Shown: positions 27,407 through 37,003, numbered from the stretch's first letter. The stretch is DNA of 54,313 nucleotides from Lachnospiraceae bacterium (GCA_017469275.1 JAFUGT010000022.1:1-54313); one strand, 5' to 3'. Numbers and translations: made by a program. The notes: generated from the letters alone by a model not told the origin.

Positions 27407-28894
27407 TTATAATCCAAGGATATTTCTGACCACAGACTCCATCTCGCTCTTATCACAAACTGTATCATGTAAAACTTTAGCACTTCTTATATCCTCTATA
27501 GCCTGCGGAATTTTAACTCCGGATAATTTGTTGAGCTCATCCACAAGTTCAAAATCTGACTGTTTCGCATATGCAGGGTCTATAGCTTCCATAACGCTTC
27601 TGGTGAACTTGTAAGGACTTGCCGTTGATGCGATAACCGTAGGAGTTTCATCCTTAGTAGCTGTCTTATATTTCTCATATACTGTAGCTGCAACGGCGGT
27701 ATGAGTGTCCATAATATAACCATCTGATTCATATACACGTTTGATAGTAGCCGCAGTCTCCTCCTCACTTGCGTAATTACCGTAGAACTCAGATAATTTT
27801 GCTTTCATATCAGGTGTTATCTCATATTTTCCATTAGAACCCAGAGCTTTCATAAGCTCTGTATTCTTGTCTGAATCATCACCTGCAATACGGTAAATGA
27901 GCCTCTCAAGATTGCTGGATATAAGAATATCCATCGAAGGTGAGGTGGTCAAAATGAATTCACGGTTCTTGTCATATACGCCTGTCTCAAAGAAATCATA
28001 GAGTACTTTATTCTCATTTGAGGCACATATGAATTTGGCAATTGGAAGTCCCATTTCCTTTGCATAATAGGCTGCAAGAATATTACCAAAATTACCGGTA
28101 GGAACCACAACATTGATCTTGTCTCCCGCCTTTATATCACCATTTGCCACAAGTCTTGTGTATGCATATACATAGTAGACCATCTGCGGAACAAGACGTC
28201 CGATATTAATGGAATTGGCAGAGGAGAACTGATAGCCCTTTCCATTCATATCTGCCGCAAGAGTCTTGTCATTAAACATATTCTTAACCCCGGTCTGAGC
28301 GTCATCGAAATTACCGATTATACCTACGACCGATGTATTAGCTCCCTTCTGGGTAACCATCTGTTTCTCCTGAATAGGGCTTACTCCGTTCTTAGGATAA
28401 AAAACTATGATTTTTGTTCCGGGAACATCAGCAAAACCTGCAAGTGCAGCCTTTCCTGTATCCCCCGAAGTCGCTGTAAGAATCACTATTTCATTGGTAA
28501 CATTATTCTTCTTTGCAGAAGTTACAAGCAGGTATGGAAGAATTGAAAGTGCCATATCCTTGAATGCAATAGTAGAACCATGGAATAGTTCAAGATAATT
28601 GGCACCCGCCTTCTTTACCAACGGTGCAATAAGCGGTGTATCAAACTTCTTATCGTATGCACTGTCAATACAATGCATAAGCTCCTCAGGTGTGAAATCC
28701 GTGAGCATACGGCTCATCACCTCAAATGCGACCTGTCTGTAATCCATTTTTGCCAATTCATTAAGGTCTACATCAAGTTCCGGTATATTATCAGGAACAT
28801 ATAATCCTCCATCATCAGACAAACCCTTAAGTATTGCCTCTGATGCGTTCATTTTCTCATTACTGTTTCTTGTACTCTTATACATTACTGACAT
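27407..28894 (-). CDS. thrC: Threonine synthase
   Basis: ThrC converts O-phospho-homoserine to threonine with pyridoxal phosphate. The 495-residue product belongs to the longer ThrC class. The PLP lysine is in GSTIAFKDMAL near residue 112, the N-terminus STRNSNEKMNASEAILKGL is typical, and PTGNFGNILAAYYAKEMG is the phosphate-binding loop. GAGG lies 8 bp before the ATG. It stands alone, without hom or thrB, and an unusual hairpin-rich leader lies upstream. Confidence 0.97.
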   Translation of the reverse strand: MSVMYKSTRNSNEKMNASEAILKGLSDDGGLYVPDNIPELDVDLNELAKMDYRQVAFEVMSRMLTDFTPEELMHCIDSAYDKKFDTPLIAPLVKKAGANYLELFHGSTIAFKDMALSILPYLLVTSAKKNNVTNEIVILTATSGDTGKAALAGFADVPGTKIIVFYPKNGVSPIQEKQMVTQKGANTSVVGIIGNFDDAQTGVKNMFNDKTLAADMNGKGYQFSSANSINIGRLVPQMVYYVYAYTRLVANGDIKAGDKINVVVPTGNFGNILAAYYAKEMGLPIAKFICASNENKVLYDFFETGVYDKNREFILTTSPSMDILISSNLERLIYRIAGDDSDKNTELMKALGSNGKYEITPDMKAKLSEFYGNYASEEETAATIKRVYESDGYIMDTHTAVAATVYEKYKTATKDETPTVIASTASPYKFTRSVMEAIDPAYAKQSDFELVDELNKLSGVKIPQAIEDIRSAKVLHDTVCDKSEMESVVRNILGL

Positions 28895-28924
28895 GTGTTA
28901 ATCCTCTTTTCTTTTTATTAATTA

Positions 28925-29040
28925 AACGACTATGCTAAGCTCGCCTTTCGTCCTTTGGACTCAGGCTTGCTAAGCGCCGCTGTATACGGAAACTTAGCCA
29001 ATCAGTCTTCGCCTTGCGGCTTGACTTCTTGGAGTTTCAA
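28925..29040. other. Hairpin-rich spacer between thrC and the 3D-domain gene
   Basis: The stretch has a GTCC/GGAC stem inside a GCC/GGC stem, flanked by two GCTAAGC copies, and a second weak stem at 29008-29030. It looks like a degraded member of the dispersed palindromic repeats seen elsewhere. No gene was found in it. Confidence 0.4.
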
Positions 29041-29051
29041 GGTAAACTGGT

Positions 29052-29876
29052 CTATTCTGCCAGAAAAACTTCCATTGATCTTTTGCCCCATTTGAGAGCT
29101 TCCTTATGCGTCATAAAGAACAGGTCGATTCGTTTGCCTTTGATCGCTCCACCTCTGTCTTCCGCCACATACACCTGACCATTAAAAACGACTCTCGTGC
29201 CGAATGGAATAACATTGGTATCAACCGCAATCGTTCTGTTAGAGGTCGGAATCGTACCACTTGAGGTTCTGTTATTACCTGAATAAATGCCACAACATAT
29301 CTTACAGGTACAATATGCTGTTATTACAAATTTGCCAAGGCTTTCACCGTGAGAGTCGGCAAATACCGGCTGACCTATTCTGCCACCCCGTGAAGCTGTA
29401 TCACCGCTTCCAAAATCAGTAGGGCCTCCTGTTAAATAATAGGTATTCTCAGCCATAAGCCTTTGATTCTCTAATTCCTTCAACCTGGCAAGCTTAGCTT
29501 CCTTTGCCGCCTTGGCAGCCTGTCTTGCCTTCTCTGCTTCTTCATCCCTCTTTGCCTTTAATTCTGCATATGCTATACGATCGGCAGTACGTTCACTCAT
29601 GGCCGTAAGATCATTGACTGCTCTTATCTCCTCCATACGTTCACGCTCATAAAAGCTGTCTAAATAATCCATCTCACGAATCATCTGCCCGTCCATGAAA
29701 CCATATTTCATTTTATCGAAACTTACCTTAGATACCTCGTTAAAACTTCTTCCGCCATAATTAAGATTGGTCGCAGCAGCAGATACACTTGATAATTTTC
29801 CCGGAACCTCACCGGTGGTAACTATTACACGATATCCAAAAAAGCACACTGCAATGGCTACAACTATTAATACCAC
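29052..29876 (-). CDS. Membrane-anchored 3D-domain wall protein
   Basis: The C-terminal 100 residues form a 3D (three-Asp) domain of the RpfB/MltA double-psi barrel type: KFVITAYCTC, TIAVDTNVIPFGT and AEDRGGAIKGKRIDLFF. Such domains act on peptidoglycan. The N-terminus is a membrane helix (IVVLIVVAIAVCFFGYRV), followed by an alanine/lysine-rich coiled coil (about residues 95-150). The earliest usual start codon is GTG 29876, but it lacks a ribosome site. The frame stays open up to about 29951, with AAGGAAGGTG at 29921-29930, so the true N-terminus may be longer and use a rare start codon. Confidence 0.85.
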   Translation of the reverse strand: MVLIVVAIAVCFFGYRVIVTTGEVPGKLSSVSAAATNLNYGGRSFNEVSKVSFDKMKYGFMDGQMIREMDYLDSFYERERMEEIRAVNDLTAMSERTADRIAYAELKAKRDEEAEKARQAAKAAKEAKLARLKELENQRLMAENTYYLTGGPTDFGSGDTASRGGRIGQPVFADSHGESLGKFVITAYCTCKICCGIYSGNNRTSSGTIPTSNRTIAVDTNVIPFGTRVVFNGQVYVAEDRGGAIKGKRIDLFFMTHKEALKWGKRSMEVFLAE

Positions 29877-29984
29877 TATTGCTAAAAATGTGTTGATATT
29901 AATTTTCCCTTTCGTAAGATCACCTTCCTTGTCAATGGTCGCAACCGTATCTTAATACACTTACACTTTGGCATACATATATGG

Positions 29985-30013
29985 ATTATATTGTTTTTAA
30001 ACCTAAAGGTCAA
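29985..30013 (-). promoter_or_regulatory. Promoter of the 3D-domain gene
   Basis: The minus strand reads TTGACC (30008-30013), 17 bp, TATAAT (29985-29990). The -35 begins right at the end of the AP2 gene. Confidence 0.72.
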
Positions 30014-30014
30014 G

Positions 30015-30812
30015 TTATTTCGCTTTTGTAAATGCATTTATCTTGTCCGATATGGATACTTTTGCATATAACTCCTTATATTCCGGTCCTGATAAGGACT
30101 GTATGTAATTCTTGGAATATTTCCTGCAAATCCCTTTCGATGCAAGAACATCCACCGCCTTATTATAAGCAACGGCAGCCGTAATTTCATCCTCATATCT
30201 CCCCACAAGATAATTACCTCTTATATGAATAACACATTCATAGCACTTGTTGATCTCATCGGAAATATCAGTCACACCTACATATTCATTAATTATCCTT
30301 ATATTTTCATATCTGAAATCGTCCTCATTGTGATTAGAGAATACATAGTCTGTTCCCTTTTTTGCATAATTTTTAATGCCATATCTTGAAAGAATATTAT
30401 ACTGACTTCCGTAATCACATATAAAGTAATAACCTCCTCTGACCTGTATCTTATGCTCTGCATAAAAAAACATATCCTCTCTGTCAAATATCAATCGTTT
30501 ATCCGGATCTAAATAGTAAAAGAAGTAACCTTTCTGAAGATATATAGGAGTCTTAAATAAAATACCCGTGTTCCTGTAATTCATCAATATAACGAACTTC
30601 TCAAAATCAAGGGCGAATTTCTCACTATAGTCCTCTAACTGATACCTGTTTTCCCTTACTATCTGACACGCTTCCTCATAGGCTTTAGAAGCCTTATCCG
30701 GTTCATCAAAACTTCCTAAGCTAACATGCTTAGTCTTGATAGTTATAGAACTCCTGTAATAAATGTCTCCATTTTTCTTCTTAGTCTTTGTGACTCCGGG
30801 ATAATTCTTCAT
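30015..30812 (-). CDS. AP2-domain protein with two AP2-like units around a decayed HNH core
   Basis: The first AP2-like unit spans about residues 4-55 (YPGVTKTKKKNG... with SLGSFDEPDKASKAYEEA). The second spans about 180-235 (YVGVTDISDE... with VGRYEDEITAAVAYNKAVD). The middle region has the layout of an AP2/HNH homing endonuclease, ending NHNEDDFRYENIRIIN, but the usual D-H pair of the nuclease is not seen. It may have become a DNA-binding regulator. AGAGGAG precedes the ATG. It lies between a dispersed repeat and rnpB on one side and the 3D gene on the other. Its target is unknown. Confidence 0.65.
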   Translation of the reverse strand: MKNYPGVTKTKKKNGDIYYRSSITIKTKHVSLGSFDEPDKASKAYEEACQIVRENRYQLEDYSEKFALDFEKFVILMNYRNTGILFKTPIYLQKGYFFYYLDPDKRLIFDREDMFFYAEHKIQVRGGYYFICDYGSQYNILSRYGIKNYAKKGTDYVFSNHNEDDFRYENIRIINEYVGVTDISDEINKCYECVIHIRGNYLVGRYEDEITAAVAYNKAVDVLASKGICRKYSKNYIQSLSGPEYKELYAKVSISDKINAFTKAK

Positions 30813-30831
30813 TATATTTCTCCTCTTCCAA

Positions 30832-30879
30832 ACTGATGTCTACGCACGACTACATTGCTTCGCAATTCTCGTTGTGCTA
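30832..30879. repeat. Dispersed palindromic repeat, copy 2
   Basis: 41 of 48 positions match copy 1 at 9637-9684. The core folds as GCACGAC/GTTGTGC around TTGC-TTC-GCAA. A 22-bp partial copy lies at 35712-35733. Confidence 0.65.
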
Positions 30880-30981
30880 TGATATACGAGTCGATCCATT
30901 ACTTCGTAATTTTCAAAACTCTGCAAACATTATAACAAATAAATGATACACAAATCCACAAGTTTGTGATAGAATATGCAT

Positions 30982-31326
30982 TGACTTGACCAAATGATCG
31001 CGGCTGCGAAAAGGAAACGTCGCAGGTGAGGAAAGTCCGGGCTTCATAGGGCAGGGTGCCGGATAACGTCCGGTGGAGGCGACTCTAAGGAAAGTGCAAC
31101 AGAAATATACCGCCAACTTTCGTTGGTAAGGGTGGAAAGGCGAGGTAAGAGCTCACCGCTGTTCTGGTAACAGGACAGGCTCTGTAAACCCCACTCGAAG
31201 CAAGACCGCATAGGGAACCATGTGGCTGCCCGTCACGTTCCCGGGTAGGTCGCTTGAACCTGTTGGTAACAGCAGGTCTAGATAGATGATCATTCAACGA
31301 CATAACCCGGCTTATCGATCAAGTCA
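30982..31326 (+). ncRNA. rnpB: RNase P RNA, class A
   Basis: This is the catalytic RNA that trims the 5' ends of pre-tRNAs. The conserved core GAGGAAAGTCCGGGC and AGGGCAGGGTGCC lie near 31028-31060, and the 3' part has ACCCGGCTTA. The ends TGACTTGA and TCAAGTCA pair as helix P1 and set the limits. The layout is class A rather than the Bacillus class B. It is the only clear plus-strand gene in the chromosomal part. Confidence 0.95.
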
Positions 31327-31331
31327 TACAA

Positions 31332-31378
31332 AAAAGTCATTACTGAACGTATAAAACAACGACTCAGTAATGACTTTT
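31332..31378. terminator. Bidirectional terminator between rnpB and the gene at 31418
   Basis: AAAAGTCATTACTGA and TCAGTAATGACTTTT form a perfect 15-bp stem with T runs on both strands. It serves rnpB (plus) and the converging gene (minus). Confidence 0.85.
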
Positions 31379-31417
31379 GTTTATACCTAACGGATTTCTC
31401 TATTATACCATATAATT

Positions 31418-32137
31418 CTACTTTGCCTGATTGAGCAATGCCTTGCCTTCCTGCCAGAACATACAATAATCAATAAGACTTACCGAAGTCTCAGGATACT
31501 TGTCCAAAAGATCCTCTCTTGTGGAAACCCCTGAACAAACCTCGGCCATAAGACTTCTTATCTCCCATATAACATCCTGTCTCGACCTCTCGTCCAACAT
31601 AGAGAAGATATACCTGCTCTTATAAGGAAGATGCGCATAGATATCATTAATCATAGTATCCACAGATACATTCTGATTCCTGTAATCATCGATAAGTTCA
31701 AATACCTGATACTTCTCGTCATTCGGAATACCCGCATGTCTTGCAATGAGAACAAGTGCAAGCTCTTCTATATTATCATTCTGATATCCGAACTTAGCAA
31801 TATTATAATCTGCAAACATATCCACCAACATCTCAAAATGATGTCTTATCTGATACTGTGGAAGTTCAGCACAATAGTCCGTCAACTCATCGTGTATTCC
31901 ACTTTCCTCATCCCAGTAAATCAATGCATATACCCAATACACCAGATAGCAGATCATAATCTCTTCTATACCATCCTTCTTATCCGAAAAAGCGAAGGCT
32001 GATTTCAGTTTAGCACCTAGGCCTTTGAAATCAGATTCACTAAGTGTCAGATCGCTCAACAAACGAACCTGTGGTATATGCTCTTCGAAATAGGATTTCA
32101 TCTGCGGTAAATCAAATTTCTGTCCTGATGTGCTCAT
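31418..32137 (-). CDS. Unknown helical cytoplasmic protein
   Basis: I do not recognise this 239-residue protein. It has no signal peptide or membrane helix. It is rich in Asp/Glu and aromatic residues and looks all-helical, with stretches such as EEIMICYLVYWVYALIYWDEE and DERSRQDVIWEIRSLMAEV. A GGGG-type ribosome site precedes the ATG. It has its own stretch between two terminators, converging on rnpB. Codon use and composition match the neighbouring core genes, so it is probably a real chromosomal gene. Confidence 0.7.
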   Translation of the reverse strand: MSTSGQKFDLPQMKSYFEEHIPQVRLLSDLTLSESDFKGLGAKLKSAFAFSDKKDGIEEIMICYLVYWVYALIYWDEESGIHDELTDYCAELPQYQIRHHFEMLVDMFADYNIAKFGYQNDNIEELALVLIARHAGIPNDEKYQVFELIDDYRNQNVSVDTMINDIYAHLPYKSRYIFSMLDERSRQDVIWEIRSLMAEVCSGVSTREDLLDKYPETSVSLIDYCMFWQEGKALLNQAK

Positions 32138-32360
32138 ATACAGCCCCCCTTTATAAAATATTTTCTTACTAATGTAATAGTATAGATAAAAAGGTGATAT
32201 TTATACTTGCGGTAACAGCAAATATAAATCATCGCTTATGAAATGGTAAATTAACCCATCTAATTATTCGCATTATAACACATCCTTTTTTCTTTGTCAC
32301 TATTTTGCACAAAATTTTATATAATTTTTATGCTCAATTCACAATCATTATATTTAAGGG

Positions 32361-32394
32361 AAAAAATGGTGCTTCATTTAAGAAACACCATTTT
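32361..32394 (-). terminator. Terminator after the TGS-kinase gene
   Basis: ATGGTG.TTC pairs with GAA.CACCAT, followed by TTTTTT on the minus strand, just after the stop at 32403. Confidence 0.75.
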
Positions 32395-32402
32395 GTATCC
32401 TA

Positions 32403-34064
32403 TCACACGGGGAAGCAACTTCCACCTACAAATTCTCTCAAAATACTGTTATTGGGTATGTTCTCTGAACTCACACCTAAGAAGTAGTCTAAGAACTTCA
32501 ACAGCCTTTTTGCTTCCTGATATACCTCACTATCTCTCGGTATTGCAAAAAGTAACGGTTCAACATGAGGTTTAATGACAGACAGTTCGTAGATGAGGGC
32601 TGAATTGAACATTGCGTCCGCCTCTTCCTGATAAGGGAATATGTTCTCTTCCTCTCCACGCCTTACGGAATCCCACATTGCAATCGTCTTAGCCGCACTA
32701 TGACCTCTTGTTCTTGCATCCCTGACAATTCTTCTGATGAGACGGCCGTCAGTTGTTGCAATACGATTATGTTCATCCACATTAAGCTGCGTCAGGGCAC
32801 TTATGTATATCTTAAACTTGCTCTCATCCGGCAGCCTCTCGGACATCTTCGGATTAAGACCGTGTATTCCCTCAATTACAAGCACATCATTATCTTTGAT
32901 CTGCATTACATTTCCTTTGTACTCACGCTTTCCCTCAATAAAATCAAAGGTCGGCATAGGAACTGTCTCACCGCCTAAAAGACGAACCATATCATCATTG
33001 AACTGATCGACATCAACCGCCTCTATGCATTCAAAATTATAATTACCAAACTCATCTCTCGGAGTATATTTCCTCTCAACAAAATAATTATCTAATGCAA
33101 TAGGATGTGGATTAAGTCCCATTGCTTTTAACTGAATGCTTAATCTGTGAGAAAATGACGTCTTTCCGGAAGAACTCGGACCTGCAATAAGAACAAACTT
33201 CTTTCCCTGTTTCTTTATCTGCTCTGCAATCTTAGCGATATTCTTCTCCTGTAATGCCTCCTGAACAAGCATCATGTCAGCTATTTCTCCGGAAGCTATG
33301 GCATCATTTAATCCGCCCACAGTATCCATTCCAAGCATAACGCCCCAATCATCTGATTGTTTTAGCACCTCGAACAACTTGTTCTGCGGCTTGAATTCCG
33401 GAATCTCCGCAGGTTTACTCCTTACAGGAAGTTGGAGTACAAAACCATCTTCATACTTATATAAAGCAAAATACTTAAGATAACCTGTTGAAGGTACCAT
33501 GAATCCATAGTAATAATCCTCAAATCCATCCAATATGTACGCATTTGTATTAGAAGCTCTGCGGTATTTGAAAAGTTCGACCTTATCTGTTCTTCCCTGA
33601 CGTTCAAATCTGTTGATCAAATCGTAAGAGGGATAGGTTTTTTTCTCAATGGGAATATCCTCACGAACCATTTCATGCATCCGTTCTTCAACTTCCCTTA
33701 GCATCTCTTCTGTCACAACAACATTTTTATTCTTGAACTCACAGTAGAAACCTTTACTCAATGAAAACAGTACCCTGATCCTGCCCGACGTACCTGTTCT
33801 TTTGGCAACATCACGAAATGCCTTCATCATCAACAAGATCGTACTTCTCTTGTAAGTAGAACCACCGATTTTACTTGTTGTGGTGAGAAAACTTATCTCT
33901 GCATCCTCGTCCACAGTCTTAAAAAGCTCACACAGATGACCGTTCCTGTATGCAAGAACTATCTCTCCATCATCCGGTGACTTTCCATATTTAGCTGCTA
34001 TTTCACGAAGAGTTATACCTTCTTCGACCTCATATACATTATTATCAATTGTAACCTTGATCAT
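32403..34064 (-). CDS. TGS-domain uridine kinase-like nucleoside kinase
   Basis: The N-terminal 60 residues form a TGS domain as in threonyl-tRNA synthetase, and a second ThrRS-like region follows. The C-terminal half (about 280-500) is a P-loop kinase of the uridine kinase/phosphoribulokinase family: Walker A GPSSSGKTSFSHRL, then ALDNYFVER and VLVIEGIHGLNP. Family members are annotated as nucleoside kinases, but the true substrate is not settled. The start is ATG 34064, with GGAG 7 bp before it; the GTG at 34082 overlaps the ribosome site. It lies downstream of nif3. Confidence 0.88.
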   Translation of the reverse strand: MIKVTIDNNVYEVEEGITLREIAAKYGKSPDDGEIVLAYRNGHLCELFKTVDEDAEISFLTTTSKIGGSTYKRSTILLMMKAFRDVAKRTGTSGRIRVLFSLSKGFYCEFKNKNVVVTEEMLREVEERMHEMVREDIPIEKKTYPSYDLINRFERQGRTDKVELFKYRRASNTNAYILDGFEDYYYGFMVPSTGYLKYFALYKYEDGFVLQLPVRSKPAEIPEFKPQNKLFEVLKQSDDWGVMLGMDTVGGLNDAIASGEIADMMLVQEALQEKNIAKIAEQIKKQGKKFVLIAGPSSSGKTSFSHRLSIQLKAMGLNPHPIALDNYFVERKYTPRDEFGNYNFECIEAVDVDQFNDDMVRLLGGETVPMPTFDFIEGKREYKGNVMQIKDNDVLVIEGIHGLNPKMSERLPDESKFKIYISALTQLNVDEHNRIATTDGRLIRRIVRDARTRGHSAAKTIAMWDSVRRGEEENIFPYQEEADAMFNSALIYELSVIKPHVEPLLFAIPRDSEVYQEAKRLLKFLDYFLGVSSENIPNNSILREFVGGSCFPV

Positions 34065-34160
34065 ATGACCACTCCTCTCCACATTATATTTTTATAGACA
34101 ATTGCCAATTATAATTTTATGCAATTCCCACCCCGAAAGTGTATTATCCACAAATATATT

Positions 34161-34952
34161 TTATATTACAGCAAAAGGGCAACCCGTATCCAATTCCACC
34201 ACTTCTACCCCTTTGCATTTTTTACGAAGATAATCTGCAATAAATGAGACAAAAATATGCTCTAAACCATAATGGGTGGCATCTATTATGGTCATACCCA
34301 TATCCATTGCATCAATGCCCGGGTGATGTCCGTAATCACCTGTTATATATACTTCGTACCCTAACTCTCTGACCGCTTCCATCTCACTTTTTCCGGAGCC
34401 CGGAAGAATAGCTATCTTTTCAAACTTTTTATTCCTAATGCTCTCATCCTGATAGAGCATTATAAATGACAATCCGAATTTGTCTTTGACATATCGGGCA
34501 ACCTCTTCACCTGTCATCGGAAAGGGAAGTCTGCCGCCTCGTCCCATACCGTCAACTTCATCAGATTCAAATATCAACGGCTCTGTCTCTGAAAGATTCA
34601 AATACTTCGGTCCCGCTGCCAATTCTCCCATTCCTCCGACCGTATCAAAATTGGTATGCATGGCATAATAGGCTATCCCATTTTCTGCAAGTGTCAATAT
34701 TTTTTCAGACACAAAGTTATCCTCATTAATCTTCTTAAGGGAAGAAAAGATCATGGGATGATGTGTCACTATCATATCAGCCTGTTCTTTTACCGCTTCG
34801 CTTACCACGCATTTAGAAGCATCCAAAGCAACAACTACCTTCTTAACTTCTTTGTCCTTTCTGCCTACCAACAATCCTACGTTATCCCAATTGCTGGCGT
34901 ATCTTTTGGGAGAAAGATTCTCAAGATATTCAGTTATCTCTCTGCATTTCAA
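34161..34952 (-). CDS. Nif3-like dinuclear metal centre protein (DUF34)
   Basis: Nif3 family proteins are ring-forming proteins with a two-metal site; they are often labelled GTP cyclohydrolase 1 type 2 without firm proof. Metal ligands are visible in VTHHPMIF and HTNFD and in the C-terminal IDATHYGLE. At 263 residues this is the short form without the PII-like insert. It lies 10 bp after trmK in the conserved rpoD-trmK-nif3 order. Confidence 0.92.
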   Translation of the reverse strand: MKCREITEYLENLSPKRYASNWDNVGLLVGRKDKEVKKVVVALDASKCVVSEAVKEQADMIVTHHPMIFSSLKKINEDNFVSEKILTLAENGIAYYAMHTNFDTVGGMGELAAGPKYLNLSETEPLIFESDEVDGMGRGGRLPFPMTGEEVARYVKDKFGLSFIMLYQDESIRNKKFEKIAILPGSGKSEMEAVRELGYEVYITGDYGHHPGIDAMDMGMTIIDATHYGLEHIFVSFIADYLRKKCKGVEVVELDTGCPFAVI

Positions 34953-34962
34953 TCACTTCACC

Positions 34963-35694
34963 TCACAACCTGCACCTTTCCATAGCTGCTTTATTATTCT
35001 TTAAAAGTAATTCTATTTCTTCACTTCTCTTTGAAGCTTTATCACTTGCATTACCTTTAAGGGAATTAAGTATTTCCTCTAAATTACTACGTTCTTTAGT
35101 AAGATACTTAATCAAAATGTCATCCTGTGTATCTATATTGTATTTTCCGTATATCCAATCCTCTTCCATATCATAAGGCTTGTCTGTACCGGGAGTTGCA
35201 AGAATTGCTGTATAGTATTTACCGTCTTCATATATCATCTTTTCCTTTGAAATATGATAGGAATTATCATACAAAAAACTTCTAACCTCCCTTATGTCTG
35301 ACTGAGGTTGAAGAATAAGAGCCGGTGGTTTATCACATTGAAGAATATTGCTTCCCCGTATGAGAATATCAATCATGAGTAATCCTCCCATACCGGCAAT
35401 GACTATTGCATCTGCCTCTTTTGGAGACAACTTATCCATCCCGTCTGAAAGTCTAAGTTCTATATGATCACTCATCTCATATTTGATAACATTCTGCCTT
35501 GCAATCTCCAGTGGTCCTTTTCTTAGATCCATTGCAATTATACGGTCTGCCTTTTCATCCTGCTTTAACTTAATGGATACATATGCATGATCACATCCTA
35601 TGTCGGCAACCGTCTTTAAGTGTTCGGGAACAAGGCTCGCCACCGCTTCCATTCGCTTTGATAATATAAGATCTTTCATATTCTCTATATCCAC
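34963..35694 (-). CDS. trmK: tRNA (adenine(22)-N(1))-methyltransferase
   Basis: TrmK methylates A22 of tRNA with S-adenosylmethionine. The SAM-binding loop VADIGCDHAYVSI lies near residue 30 and IVIAGMGGLLM near residue 90, both family hallmarks. The C-terminal helical coiled coil is present. The start may be GTG 35694 or the in-frame ATG 35679. It follows rpoD by 41 bp in the usual Firmicute order. Confidence 0.93.
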   Translation of the reverse strand: MDIENMKDLILSKRMEAVASLVPEHLKTVADIGCDHAYVSIKLKQDEKADRIIAMDLRKGPLEIARQNVIKYEMSDHIELRLSDGMDKLSPKEADAIVIAGMGGLLMIDILIRGSNILQCDKPPALILQPQSDIREVRSFLYDNSYHISKEKMIYEDGKYYTAILATPGTDKPYDMEEDWIYGKYNIDTQDDILIKYLTKERSNLEEILNSLKGNASDKASKRSEEIELLLKNNKAAMERCRL

Positions 35695-35711
35695 CCATTA
35701 TCCGCCATCTT

Positions 35712-35733
35712 ATGATGTCTACGAACGACTTCA
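35712..35733. repeat. Partial copy of the dispersed palindromic repeat
   Basis: The sequence TGATGTCTACG followed by ACGACT matches the first half of the copies at 9637 and 30832; the second half is lost. It lies between rpoD and trmK. Confidence 0.5.
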
Positions 35734-35735
35734 TA

Positions 35736-36962
35736 TTACTCAAGGTAATCACGTAATTTCCTACTACGACTTGGATGTCTCAACTTTCTCAAGGCCTTGG
35801 CTTCTATCTGACGAATTCTCTCTCTTGTAACATTGAATTCTTTACCAACTTCTTCAAGGGTTCTGTTTCTTCCGTCATCTAATCCGAAACGAAGTCTCAA
35901 CACCTTCTGCTCACGTTCGGTAAGTGTCGACAATACTTCCACCAACTGTTCCCGAAGAAGGGTACTTGCCGCAGCTTCTGCCGGAACGGGAACATTTTCA
36001 TCCTGAATAAAATCTCCCAGATGACTGTCTTCCTCCTCACCGATAGGAGTCTCTAAGGATACCGGCTCCTGAGAAATCTTAAGAATCTCTCTTACGCGCT
36101 CCACGGGAACTTCCATCTCCTCAGCAATCTCCTCCGGACTTGGCTCTCTACCAAGCTCCTGAAGCAACTGTCTGGACACACGTATAAGTTTATTGATGGT
36201 CTCTACCATATGAACAGGTATTCTTATTGTTCTTGCCTGATCGGCTATAGCTCTGGTAATAGCCTGTCTGATCCACCAGGTTGCATAGGTCGAGAACTTG
36301 TAACCTTTACGGTAATCGAATTTTTCCACCGCCTTAATAAGTCCAAGATTGCCTTCCTGAATAAGATCGAGGAATAACATTCCACGTCCCACATATCTCT
36401 TTGCAATACTTACCACAAGACGAAGATTTGCCTCAGCTAATTTCTTCTTAGCCGCATCACCTCTTACAACAAGTTCTTCAAGTTCTTTTCTGGCATCCGG
36501 TTCTAAGTCATCAGCCAATTCCTCCATCTGTGCCGCCGCAGTTTCTCCTGCTTCCATCTCCTTAGCCAGTTCAATCTCCTCATCGGCATTTAAAAGAGGT
36601 ACCTTACCTATCTCTTTGAGATACATTCTAACCGGGTCTTCTATATTGGTCCCCTCAGGTACGGAAAGATCTATCTTCTCAACTTCAATATCTTCCTCGC
36701 CTTCAACCTCTAACAAGGCTTCGTCACTCGGTTCCTCATCATCATCGTCATTAATAGTCAGAACTTCTACTTTGTTGGTTTCTAAGAAATCAAAGATATT
36801 CTCCATCACTTCTGTAGTCAGCTCAATATCTTTACTTGCCGCAAAACATGCTATGATCTCGTTATCCTCGATAACATTCTTGTTCTTCTTTGCAATATTT
36901 AAAAGCTCCTGAAGTTTTGACTGGTATTCCTCGTTATTAATGATGTTTTTTTGTTCTTCCAT
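35736..36962 (-). CDS. rpoD: Primary sigma factor SigA/RpoD
   Basis: The housekeeping sigma factor directs RNA polymerase to TTGACA/TATAAT promoters, such as those found in this window. The 408-residue product has an acidic N-terminal part and region 1.2 ([11 protein letters not shown]). Region 2 contains [20 protein letters not shown], region 3 is intact, and region 4 ends in a helix-turn-helix with [18 protein letters not shown]. It lies between dnaG and trmK in the macromolecular synthesis operon. Confidence 0.98.
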   Translation of the reverse strand: MEEQKNIINNEEYQSKLQELLNIAKKNKNVIEDNEIIACFAASKDIELTTEVMENIFDFLETNKVEVLTINDDDDEEPSDEALLEVEGEEDIEVEKIDLSVPEGTNIEDPVRMYLKEIGKVPLLNADEEIELAKEMEAGETAAAQMEELADDLEPDARKELEELVVRGDAAKKKLAEANLRLVVSIAKRYVGRGMLFLDLIQEGNLGLIKAVEKFDYRKGYKFSTYATWWIRQAITRAIADQARTIRIPVHMVETINKLIRVSRQLLQELGREPSPEEIAEEMEVPVERVREILKISQEPVSLETPIGEEEDSHLGDFIQDENVPVPAEAAASTLLREQLVEVLSTLTEREQKVLRLRFGLDDGRNRTLEEVGKEFNVTRERIRQIEAKALRKLRHPSRSRKLRDYLE

Positions 36963-37003
36963 GTGTCCATCCTTCCTTAATCCTGTAACAGATAGTATTT
37001 ATC

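Noticed and set aside
28945-28980. A hammerhead ribozyme
   Set aside because: The GTCC/GGAC stem and GAAA are present but CUGANGA is incomplete and the outer stems do not form properly.
32138-32360. Hidden gene in the gap upstream of the unknown helical protein
   Set aside because: It is AT-rich, without a frame with a ribosome site or a clear RNA fold.
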